From Capsaspora owczarzaki ATCC 30864 (Eukaryota > Opisthokonta > Filasterea), in contig NW_011887307.1 in assembly GCF_000151315.2 (NCBI RefSeq), forward strand, positions 764,345-798,668: DNA of 34,324 nucleotides, written 5' to 3'. The notes below the pieces were generated by a model. That model ran no database searches. It saw only the letters and a list, made by a program, of their open reading frames with translations, and was not told where the DNA came from. Positions within the stretch are counted from its first letter, which is position 1; each line of letters starts with the position of its first letter. Positions 9,497 to 19,016 of this stretch are shown one piece after another. A program made the translations under genes and the position numbers.

Positions 9497-12400
9497 ATGC
9501 AGTTGAACGGCGTCAACGGCGGCGGTACCACCAACGGAAGCAGCGCCGTGCTGGTGCGCGGCTCGTCTGTCGTGGAGCAGAAGCTGCAGTTCTCGACGCG
9601 GCCAATGACGGTCGCATTCAAAGACCTCAGTTTCACAGTGACGGTCAAGCCAAACACGTACCCCGCAGCCAAGGCCGGAGACAAGGCCACCGCTCCTGCT
9701 GCGTCTGCGTCTGCGTCTGCCTCTATCGATGTTGATGTTGGTGCTGCGGCTGCACCTGCGCCTCGCGGCAAGAAGCAGCTGCTCGTCGAGAAGAAGATTC
9801 TGAAGGGCGTTACGGGCAGCTTTGAGTCTGCGCGCTTTACCGCCATCATGGGCGCCAGGTACAGTACCCTCACCACAGCCGCAGCTATACGCACACACAT
9901 GTATCCAAATGCACAGACCTGAGGTGTCTCGTCAAAAAGCTGGTCGTCCGATATACTTTTCAAATGGGAATTGGTCCAAGCTCTCAAAAACCAAACCGCA
10001 AACCACCGAACCCCTGCTGATCCCTCCTCGAATGTCGCGTGCAAATGTTGAGACTCGCGATGTTGGTACTCATGCTGGCTTGGCTTGTGTTGGCCTTGTT
10101 GCTGCAGTGGCGCTGGCAAGACGTCCCTGCTCAATGTGCTGGTAAGTCAGGAAGGAGCAAAACCGTTATTGTCAATCATGCACGCACTCACATATGGCGC
10201 GACCCTCTCTCATTGTGACTCAGGCTGGTGAAGTTGCTGCTGGAACGGTCGATGGCACCGTGTCTGTAAGGAGGACCTCAGCCACACCTCGATACTGCAA
10301 CACACAGGTGTTCGCATTGCATTTCTGACACATTTTTTTGTTCTCGTCCAGGTCAATGGTCAAGAAATCGATCCGGGTCGCGTTATGCGCCGCATTGCTG
10401 GATTCGTCTTCCAAGATGATATTATTCTCGGCACCATGACCGTCCGCGGTAAGTCGGTTTTAACGTGCAATTCTACTTCAGCACCGAATCGCTCACTTGA
10501 ACTCTCATCTCTCAGAGGCAATTACCATGTCGGCGCTCCTTCGCTTGCCACGCAGCCTGGCGCTGGAAACCAAGATGGCGCGTGTGGAGACAGTCATCCA
10601 GCTGCTGCGGCTGGACAAGTGCGCTGATACGTTGATCGGCAGCGCTCACGTCAAGGGTGTCTCGGGCGGTGAGCGCAAGCGTGCTGCTGTGGCCATGGAA
10701 ATGATCACCAACCCTTCCATCCTGTTCTGCGACGAGCCCACCTCTGGCCTCGATTCGTTCAGCGCGTTCAGCTTGTGCCAGACGCTCAAGTCGCTGGCTG
10801 CCGCGGGTTGCACGGTCGTCGCTACCATCCATCAGCCTTCGTCCGAGATTTACCACATGTTTGACGAGCTTCTGTTGCTCGCAGACGGTCGCGTCATGTA
10901 CATGGGCGAGCTCGAGTACGCGGTCGAGTACTTTGGCGCGCGTGGCTTCTCGTGCCCGCGCTACACCAATCCTGCGGATTACTTCTTCATGAGCGTGCTG
11001 AACGACGCCACCCACTCCATGTTCGATGAGGACGCGGACAACCATGACGACGAGAAAGACCTCGGCGAAGTGGCGAGTGGCACATCGGGCTTTGCTCTCA
11101 AGGACGAGAGCGACAGTGGCAGCTATCACAGCGCCATTGACGGCACCCCGATGACGACTCTTGCGCTTGTCAAGCCAAACCAGGCAGTCAAGGAAACCGC
11201 TGACGCTCGCGTGCAGCGTTTGCTGAACATGTGGCCCACCACCGAGCAATGCGCTGCCATTGAGGAGCGAGTCAACAATCCCACCTTCACGGACGGTGTC
11301 AAGAGCACCGATCTCAAGGTTGGCGCGTCTCTCACTGAGCAGTACCAGTTCCTCGCTCGTCGCGCGTTCAAGAATGCCCTTCGTAACCGGTTTATGGTCC
11401 GAGCCCGTCTTGGCCAGGTAATATCATGGAATGACTTTTTGAGTTGATTTGGCATGTCGCTATTGGAGTGTTCTCTGACTCTCCTCTTTTTGCCTTTTTT
11501 ATTTTCGATTGACTCGAACAGACCATTTTCCTCGGCCTGCTTGTTGGCTTGATTTTCTTGCAAATCTCGGACGATCAAGCATCTGTTCAAAACCGCACTG
11601 GTGCACTTTTCTTTGTGGCCACCAACACAGTGTAAGCATTGCTCGCTGGTCGGTGTTCGTTTGCCAAGTTTCCGTTTCACCTCACGGTCTGTTTGTCTCT
11701 TATCCTGCTTTTTTCCCCCGTTGAACTGTCTGTCTCTTATCCTGCTTTCCCCCCCCCCCAACCCCCCGTTGAATAGTATGACGGGCACAATGGGCGTCAT
11801 GACAGTCTTCTCGGTCGAAAAAGTCGTGTTTATGCGCGAATTTTCGTCCCGCTATTACAAACTCTTGCCATATTTCGCGAGCAAAATCATGGTTGAGGTG
11901 AGCACGCGTGTTTCTTGTGCGCCTTCTCTTTTGTTTTGTTGGGTTTGGATGACCGACCAACTCATCAACGTTGTTTTTGTGATCAACTTTTCTTTTTTTT
12001 CTGGCTGCAGCTTCCGTTCCACGTCTTGTTCCCGCTGCTCTATGTGGGCATTCTGTACTTTATGATTGGCTTCCAAGCAACTGCATCCAAGTTCTTTATC
12101 ATGGCTTTCACAACCGTTATTTTGGCCAACTGCGGTGCGGGTCTTGGCCTCTTGATTGGCTGCATGGTGAGCGACATTGCCGTCGCCATGGCCGTTGTTC
12201 CCATGGTTTTGCTGCCGTTGATGATTTTCAGTGGTCTCTTCCTCAACCTGTAAGTCACGGTGTTTTTTGCGCATCATGCAGAGGAGTCTCGATTTTCGCT
12301 CATCGTTTTCTGGTTTTTCGTTTGTTTGTTTGTTTGTTTGCTTGCTTGTTTCTCAGGAATGACACTCCGTACGAGTTTTACTGGGTGCCATACATTAGCC

Positions 12401-12684
12401 CGATTAGATACGCCTATGGAGCCTTCTTGAATAACGAGATGGACGGTCTTGTCTTCTCCTGCACTTTGCCGAACGGCACGGAACACCACGGCCTGGGCTG
12501 CCCGATTCCCTACGGCGAGACGGTTGTCAAAAACCTCGGCTTTGACACGCTCAGCGTTCTGGAGAACTGCATCATCCTGATCTGCATGTGGATTGTCCTC
12601 TTGGGCACTGGCTATCTGTTCTTGTACAAGAACTCGAAGCGACCATCCGGCGCCAAGATGGTGCCCAAGGTCAAATCCCATTAA
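9497..12684 (+). CDS. ABCG-family half-transporter, copy B
   Basis: Nine exons: 9497-9858, 10108-10141, 10224-10265, 10352-10448, 10516-11417, 11522-11631, 11777-11897, 12011-12249 and 12357-12684, giving 744 residues. Intron positions and phases match copy A one for one, so this is a tandem duplicate. Walker A GASGAGKT is at 119-126, signature VSGGERKR at 227-234, followed by ILFCDEPTSGLD and TIHQPSS, then six membrane segments from about residue 480. Differences from copy A are an N-terminus 11 residues shorter and a different, less acidic linker after the NBD. The C-terminus ends in a basic tail (KMVPKVKSH). Exon 1 and part of exon 5 are almost identical in DNA to copy A while other parts differ at many silent sites. 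Half-transporters pair, so the two copies could form homo- or heterodimers; that is inference. Confidence 0.93.
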
Positions 12685-13119
12685 GTGCGCCGCCCCCTTT
12701 CAGTAGTTAGCTGCATTCTGCGCTAGCTGCCCTTATTAGTTTATGTTTCTTCTTGTGATGGTTTTTAATATTGGTCCGTTTGCCGCCTTGCCGCTTGTTT
12801 GCCGTTCATATTCCTTTTTTTGTGCAAAAATACAAACCAAATCGAATACGATAAATGCGCATGTACCTGTCGTGAAATTTTAATTACATAATGCAGCTCA
12901 ACCCCCGGATTCAACGCAAGAAAAAAAAACAATGCACACACAAATACAATAGAATGAAATATTGAGGCCAGTTTCAAGTCTTCAAATGGTCGATTCGTTG
13001 AACTGCGGAACAACGGACATGCGAGACAGCTCAGGGACGTCGTGGTCAAACTGGCAGTTGCATTATGCCAAACAAAATACAAGGCAGGGTGAGTGCAACA
13101 CAGTACTTGAACAGGCAAT
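12685..13119. other. Convergent intergenic: 3' ends of ABCG-B and PRC1
   Basis: The stretch lies between two stop codons facing each other. It is AT-rich and contains an A run near 12922-12930. It should hold both 3' UTRs. I see no coding segment or RNA gene. Confidence 0.6.
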
Positions 13120-16100
13120 TCATTCATCGACAGAGCTTTGGCAGTTTACCGAAAATTCATGCACGGAAGTTGGGGTTCCGTTCTCCTGGTCCAAGCTCAA
13201 GGTCTTGCAGGGCGTCTGTGGAAAACCACAACATTACACAAAACAATAACGATAAGTCACTCGTGTACCAAGTGAGACTGGAGGCCACAGCCACTACGCA
13301 ACTTTACCAATAATAGCTGAAGCAGCGGTCGATTCGCGCCCGGCATCGGTGACTTGGCGGCAACAGCTCGCACAGGAGTATTCGCAGACACTGTGCGCAG
13401 TGTCTCAACTCGTGGAGCTGGCGATTCGTGAATCACCATGCCAGCAGCAGAGGTGCACAATGCGAACGAGGCGGGCAGTGCTCGTGGAGAAGAAAAGTCA
13501 ACGACAGGCGCAGTGTGCTCAACGATCGAGATTGCGCCAACTTCGACTGCACCAACGTTAGCGGCCGCCTTGGGCGGAAGAATGGTACCACGAGTGCCTT
13601 TTGCCGCTGGGACAGGCTGCGTGGGTGCTACGCCTCGAGGAGCTGTGGCAGCACGAGGTGCGACGGGCTTGCGCACGTTGCTTGTGGCTGCGCTGACTGT
13701 TGCGTTGCCTTGGCGCGACGATGACACGGCCACGCGCGCTCCTCCTGCGCGCTTGGCCGCAGTCGAGCTTCCTGACGACAAGCCGCTGGTATTCAAGTCA
13801 ATCCCGCTTGTGTTGAGACCGCTCGTGTTCAACCCGCTAGTGTTCAGCATGCTCGAGTTTTGTCCACCCGAAAAGCTCGTGTTCAAAGAAGTGTTTAGCA
13901 TAGCCGACACTGGACGGCGCGACAGCGTGCCAATGACGACAGATGCAGAAAGGCTGGTTTCCAACGTCGTGAGGTACCGGCCGCCGTTCACCAAAAAGTA
14001 CTTGCCGTGTCGCGACTCCCACTCTTCGAGCGCAGCAATGAGCTGCTTGCGAACGACGGGCAGCTCTTTTTGGATTTTCTTGGTCGCGTTCTGCTCCTGA
14101 AGCATGCGGCCGCCGCGATTGTTGTACTTTGAGGTGTCGCTTGCGCGAGACTGGAGCTCCAATAGATTGGCCTCCAGCTGCTTGTGGCTTGAAACAAGCT
14201 GGAAGATGTTGGCATTGTCAGCATAGTATTGCTCCATGCGCTCCAGCTCTTGCTCGTGCGCTTGCAGGGTATCTTCTGAGCACAAGTTTGTGAAAGCATG
14301 CGTAAACTGGTGTCGTTGCTCCTCGCCAAAGAAGCACTTGTCCCACAACTCGACGAGTTCGCATCGAACAGCCTCAATAAACCTATGCATGTTGGTGGTC
14401 TTGAGCTCCATCATGCGAGAAAGCTCGTTTTCAAACTGCACAAAGTTCAAAAAGCAAGAGTTCAAAATGTGAGATGCAGCCATCAAGGAGGAAGGGGGGG
14501 GGGGCGAAGGGGCGCGATCGAGTGAGGCAACATCCAATTGAAACACAAAAGGCAAAAGTGCTCACTCACAGCAGTCACGGAAGAAAACTTGACGTTGTCG
14601 TGCTCCAAAACAAACATGTGCTGCTCGCTTTCCGAGATGCGCATGCGTGTCCAGAGAAGCCGGAGCTTTTCCACAAAGCCGGCAATTTGCTGTGCATTGT
14701 TTGTGCGCGCTTCCAACAAGTCCAAGCGGAGCTGGTCCAACTTGTCGAGGTTTTCTTCGGACAGAACAAGAGCGGGAGGTCCTTGGAAGGCCTGTTGCTC
14801 AAACCCTTGCTGGGGCTGCACGCCAAGCTCACTCCACAGCGCCTTCAACGTCTCGATCTGTGTGCGAGCCTTGTCTTCACGGCCAGAGCGAGCAATGCGC
14901 AACGTGCCAATAATGTTTGTCAAATGCAGCATGTTTTCGGCAGCAATGCCTCGGCAGTAGTCGACGCAACCAGTGTCAATGGAGGTTGAAATTGGCTTGC
15001 ACCGAGACAAGGACTCGACTTCATTCGAGCGAATGCCCATGGTTGCTGCGAGCGACTCGATCTCTTGGACGTTCGCACTGACAGCGGTGAGACGGCCCTG
15101 AAACTCGGACTGCAGTTTTGCAATGAAATCTTGGAGCTGCTCGGTCTTTTGTGCCACGGTAGCCACAGATCCTGACTTTGGAGTCGGGCTGACAGTGGTG
15201 GGAGTAAGGCACGCTGGGCCCGGCGTTGCTTGGATGACGGCTTGAACGGACTCGACGACTTTGGCATCGCCAATTTGACCCGCCAGCGCTTCGAGCTGTG
15301 CATGCAATGCAGCAATCTGCTGCTGGCTCTGGGTAATTTGTGCAGAGACCTGCTTCTGGATGGATGTGAAGGCCTGCTCGATGGCGACGCGGACTGCGCT
15401 GAGCTGGGCGCCTCGCGCGGCATTGTCAATGCCAAGTTCGTCCCACGCACGGTCGAGTGCAGTGATGTGGGGATTGATGATGGTGACGAGCTGGCCACGG
15501 AACTGCGTGCTGTATTTTGAGCGGGCAAGAATTTTGGCGAGCCAGCCATGGACAGATTCAGAACCAAGGGATGAGATGAGTTAATGGCAAGTTGTCACAG
15601 TTGAGCAAAAAAGACAAAAGAAAGTGCGCGCAACGAGGAGCGAAGGACGAAAACGAGAAAGAAAAAAAAAAATGGAAGAAAATTGAAGAAAGGAAAAAAA
15701 AAAAAAAAAAAAAAAGTGAAACAATGAAGAAAAGTGAAACGGTTTGAAAAAAAAAAAAAAAAAAAAAGCCGACAAAAAAGAAAATTCCCTCACAATGAAA
15801 AACCGTTTGCAAGGCTTTTTGTTTTGTTTTTGCGATAAAGTCAAGAGAACCGAAAGTGAAAAGGAAGACGAGCGTCGTTATGTGTGTGTGTGTGTGTGGA
15901 TGTGTGAATGTGTGTGCTGGTGCACCGTGAACGGGGGCAAAAGTGGGAAGCGAGAAAGTAGAAACGGAGCAAAAAGAAAAAAGGGGAAAACGGTTTGAAA
16001 CAGTACCCCTCCGACAATGCGCTTCTGTCGAGCAACAGCGAGCACCGCTGCTCTCTGCAAATAACAACGAAAGCACAGTCGTTTTGAGATGGAATGAACT

Positions 16101-16211
16101 GGGCTGGCGAGATGGGGTGTCACTAATGAGGGGCAGCACTTTGGGACGAGGTGCTGCGAAATGAAATGCGAAACGTCGCGTTCACCAACCTTCCCCCGGC
16201 TGCGTCTGCAT
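13120..16211 (-). CDS. PRC1: PRC1 / Ase1 / MAP65 microtubule-bundling protein, 5' end uncertain
   Basis: Secure exons are 15502-14570, 14435-13308 and 13215-13120, phase 0 at each join, giving 718 residues from FRGQLV to SSVDE. The coiled N-terminal half contains ALDRAWDELGI, like the REIWELIGI segment of human PRC1. The spectrin-like microtubule-binding part has MHRFIEAVRCELVELWDKC, NRGGRMLQEQ and HGKYFLVNG, matching PRC1. From the family, this protein crosslinks antiparallel microtubules in the spindle midzone and is needed for cytokinesis. The C-terminal tail is low complexity with repeated LNTSG. No in-frame ATG exists in the first secure exon. The only nearby ATG on this strand with a usable donor is at 16211 (MQTQPGE). 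It can join either via a 47-base exon near 16056-16010 or directly to an acceptor near 15508. Confidence 0.86.
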
Positions 16212-16213
16212 GA

Positions 16214-16244
<31 letters not shown>

Positions 16245-17399
16245 CTGGTGCTGCGACTCTTGTGTGAGACTGCTTGGTAATGAACAGATGTACTGCGCTG
16301 TTGCTGTCTTTTTGTCTCTTGTTGTTTCGAGCAAGACGGTGAAGCGAAAGAAGGGAAACAAAGAAAGACCAAAAAATGAAGAATGGGAACGGCAATCCAG
16401 TCGCAAATGTTGAGCAACGTGAGTGCATGTTTTCGCGTTTGAATCTGCTGCTGTTGCTGCGGCTGTTGTACTTTCTAATGTGTGTGCGGGGAGTGAAGTG
16501 GGGCCGGGGGAACAGGGTTGGAGGTGACCACGACGAAAGTGGGCAAGGCGGCAGTCACGCCCATTTCCCGCCCTCCCGCCCCCCTCGCGCCCCTCCCAGT
16601 CCCACTCGCTCTAGATTTTTGTCATTGTGTTTTCTTAGTGTGTGGCTAATTTTTTTGAGTGGGAAAACGGACGTTTCCAAAACACAACGCCAACGTCCGT
16701 GGTGGGTGGCTGAGAATCCTTCCATTCCTTGCTTTTCTTGTCCTTCCCGGCTTTCCTCCCCTCCCCCTGCTACTATGCATCTTCATCCCTTCGTCGCTGA
16801 TGCGTTTGGCTCGTTGCATCATTGTTGTGCATGTTTACATACGCTATTACTTTGTTCCCGCCCCCTCGCTCCACGTTCTTCATTCCAGTTTGGCATTTTT
16901 TTTTTTTTTTTTGTCTTCCGGTTTTCCCTTTCCCACTGTTTCCACGCTTTCCCATCCTCATCCCTTTTCGCTTTTTTTTCCTTCGTTCGTTTTGTTTATT
17001 CCAGTTGATCCATCCACATCCATCCACATCCATCCACATCCACCTCTCTTCCATCGTTCTTCTCGTTGTTCATTCTTTTTTGACAAGTTTTCCATTCCCG
17101 ATTTCTTTTTTTTTTTTCTCTTTTTTTTTTCTTTTTTTCTATTCTCTTGTAACCTCAACAACCGCTTTCAGCTCTTCTCCTTCCCCCTCCGCCCCACCCC
17201 CGCTTCCCTCCGTCTTCGGGACTCCCATCCAGCCCCTCTGCCAATCTACCGCTCAGCCACAGCGCAGAGGCCACCCAACGCCCCCCCCCCAAACAACGAG
17301 CAGCACAAATCGTCCGACATTCCAAAATTCAACCCCCGAAAAGCCGCAAAACAATAAAAAACAAAATACAATAAAAAATCCAACAGCATTTTATTACGA
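16212..17399. other. Divergent upstream region of PRC1 and the low-complexity gene
   Basis: About 1.2 kb separate the likely PRC1 start (minus) and the start of the next gene (plus). A (TG)n run lies at about 16213-16241. From about 16555 to 17250 the plus strand is visibly pyrimidine-rich, with T runs at about 16898-16912 and 17107-17138 and a short tandem repeat of CCATCCACAT near 17008-17042. No conserved coding segment was found. An in-frame stop at 17355 blocks extension of the downstream gene. Confidence 0.55.
16213..16241. repeat. (TG)n microsatellite
   Basis: An uninterrupted TG run of about 13-14 units, read directly. On the minus strand it sits immediately before the candidate PRC1 start codon as a CA repeat. 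Confidence 0.85.
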
Positions 17400-18569
17400 A
17401 TGTCGCGGATTGTTGACACGATCGATGAGGAAGGCGATCCGAGCCACGGACCACTATCAGCATCATCGTCAGCATCATCAGTGTCATCATCAGCATCAGC
17501 ATCAGCATCAGCATCAGCATCAGCATCCGCATCAGCACTACAAGGAGCAGCATCACAAGCAAGGGCGGCCACACGCTCAAACTCGCTCTCAAACGACAAC
17601 CCGCCAAACGACACGACCGCAACAATAGCATCGTCGTCATCGTCATCGTCACAACCATCACTAGCAACATCATCATCACCAGCATCAGCATCCATGTCGG
17701 CAACGGCAGTCCGGCGCACTGGACTCGGACCAGCTCCGTTGCTGCGCGCGGCTTCCTCGCCAGCGATGACGGCGGTTGCTGCGGACGACGGCACCACCAC
17801 CACCACCACCACCAGCAGCAGCGACCAGTTCGACGGCGTCGCTGCTCTCCGCTCTGCATCGCCGTCGTCAAGCTCGCTGGACAACGCCGTGGCAGCGCGC
17901 CCGGGATCGCCTGGCACAATGCGAAGGGTCGCCCGCTCGCCCTCAATGAGCTCTGGCTCTGGCTCGGGCTCGGGCTCGGGCTCGGGCTCACCACGGTCGA
18001 GACTGGGCACGTTTCTGTTCAAGCCCGCTGCGGCGGCGGTCGAGACGCCAAAAGTGCCGACGCACACCAGCGTCGACGGGACGCTCGAGTTGCCCGTCTT
18101 GCACACCGCCGAGGAAGAGATTTCGGCCGTCAAAGTGCTCAAGAACGCCGATGCGAGCCCGCTCACATTGCTATACCTGCACCAGTTGCCGCCAGCATTG
18201 CAGCTGCAAGCACCGACCACGGCAGCGCGGAAAAACAGCCTGCGAGGCCTCGAATCGATGCAAAAGTCAATGCTCGAGAGCGAGCAGACAATCCAGTTTG
18301 GCATGGCGGCCAACCCAATGATCTCGCTCAAACTCACCCTCCTGGTCAAGCAGCAGGGGATGGAGGACTACAAGACGCTGTTCTTTAGCAAACTGGGCAC
18401 GCTGCGGTTGCTCAAAGAGCTCATTGCAGGACTGTACAAGATCAAAGACCCCGAATCCATCTCTCAGATCAGCAACGTCCGCCTCAGCGACATTGACGAT
18501 TGCGACGACAACTTTCTTGGCATGCTCACCAACCAGGATCGTCTCGTGTTTACTCTCGCCGAAAAGTAG
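17400..18569 (+). CDS. Intronless Ser/Ala-rich protein with a conserved-looking C-terminus, function unknown
   Basis: A single uninterrupted frame of 389 residues. ATG 17400 is chosen because an in-frame stop lies 45 bases upstream. Residues 1 to about 210 are low complexity: Ser-Ala dipeptide runs coded by GCATCA repeats, Ser runs, a Thr run and Ser-Gly repeats near 180-195. The last 180 residues have ordinary composition, and the last 80 (SLKLTLLVKQ... to ...DRLVFTLAEK) alternate strand-like and helix-like stretches and end in an acidic loop plus a strand. That pattern could be a small ubiquitin-like or related fold, but I recognise no family. It is the only complete intronless gene in the window. 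No signal peptide or membrane segment is seen. The codon choice in the C-terminal half resembles the neighbours, supporting a real gene. Confidence 0.78.
   Translation: MSRIVDTIDEEGDPSHGPLSASSSASSVSSSASASASASASASASALQGAASQARAATRSNSLSNDNPPNDTTATIASSSSSSSQPSLATSSSPASASMSATAVRRTGLGPAPLLRAASSPAMTAVAADDGTTTTTTTSSSDQFDGVAALRSASPSSSSLDNAVAARPGSPGTMRRVARSPSMSSGSGSGSGSGSGSPRSRLGTFLFKPAAAAVETPKVPTHTSVDGTLELPVLHTAEEEISAVKVLKNADASPLTLLYLHQLPPALQLQAPTTAARKNSLRGLESMQKSMLESEQTIQFGMAANPMISLKLTLLVKQQGMEDYKTLFFSKLGTLRLLKELIAGLYKIKDPESISQISNVRLSDIDDCDDNFLGMLTNQDRLVFTLAEK
17478..17545. repeat. In-frame GCATCA hexamer repeat
   Basis: A run of mostly GCATCA/GCATCC hexamers within the coding sequence, encoding alternating Ala and Ser near residues 27-48 of the protein. 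Such arrays change length by slippage in whole codon pairs. Confidence 0.8.
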
Positions 18570-19016
18570 CCGAAAAAACAAAAACACAAATCAGCAAAGC
18601 AGAAAAACAAGAAACAAAACCAAGAAAACGAAGCCGACCCCTCTGCCAGTGCAGGCGCTGCGAAGGATGTAGAAGCAAAGAAAAAAATGATTCTGTACAA
18701 GAGAAACCATCAACCCATCAACCCCCCCCCCTCCCTTTTGGTCTGTGAAAGGGGCGGTGGGCCTATGTTGCCTGTGTATATGTGTCTACGTGTTTCAGTG
18801 AGTGCTATTTCGTGTGTGAATGTGTGTGTGTTCGCTTTTCCCCTTGTTCAGTGTCCTTGATGGTCATCAACAACTGTTTGAAGGTGTTGCCGCGAGGAAC
18901 CAACCAATTGTAGCTTTAAAGAGATTAATGACTCGAATAATTGAGCACAAACTCATGCAGGGTATCAAGCAGACGCATTCAACAACAACAACAACAGCAA
19001 AACAAGCACTGGATGT
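18570..19016. other. Convergent intergenic: 3' ends of the low-complexity gene and the PLC gene
   Basis: The stretch lies between two facing stop codons. It holds A-rich sequence after 18570, a C run near 18722-18731 and a short TG-rich patch near 18820. I see no coding segment or RNA gene. Confidence 0.6.

Noticed and set aside
15558-16417. Phe-rich minus-strand frames
   Set aside because: They translate intronic T runs and a CA repeat of the PRC1 5' region.
16376-16420. ATG followed by GTGAGT on the plus strand as a first exon of the Ser/Ala gene
   Set aside because: Phase 1 at its donor does not fit the only AG acceptor between the in-frame stop (17355) and the ATG at 17400.
16822-17628. 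Plus-strand frame rich in Phe, Pro and His
   Set aside because: It runs through T runs and the pyrimidine-rich upstream stretch, then overlaps the real gene in another frame.
17246-18349. Long minus-strand frame rich in Asp and Ala
   Set aside because: It is antisense to the Ser/Ala gene; the GCATCA repeat has no stop in several frames. No ordered domain appears in it.
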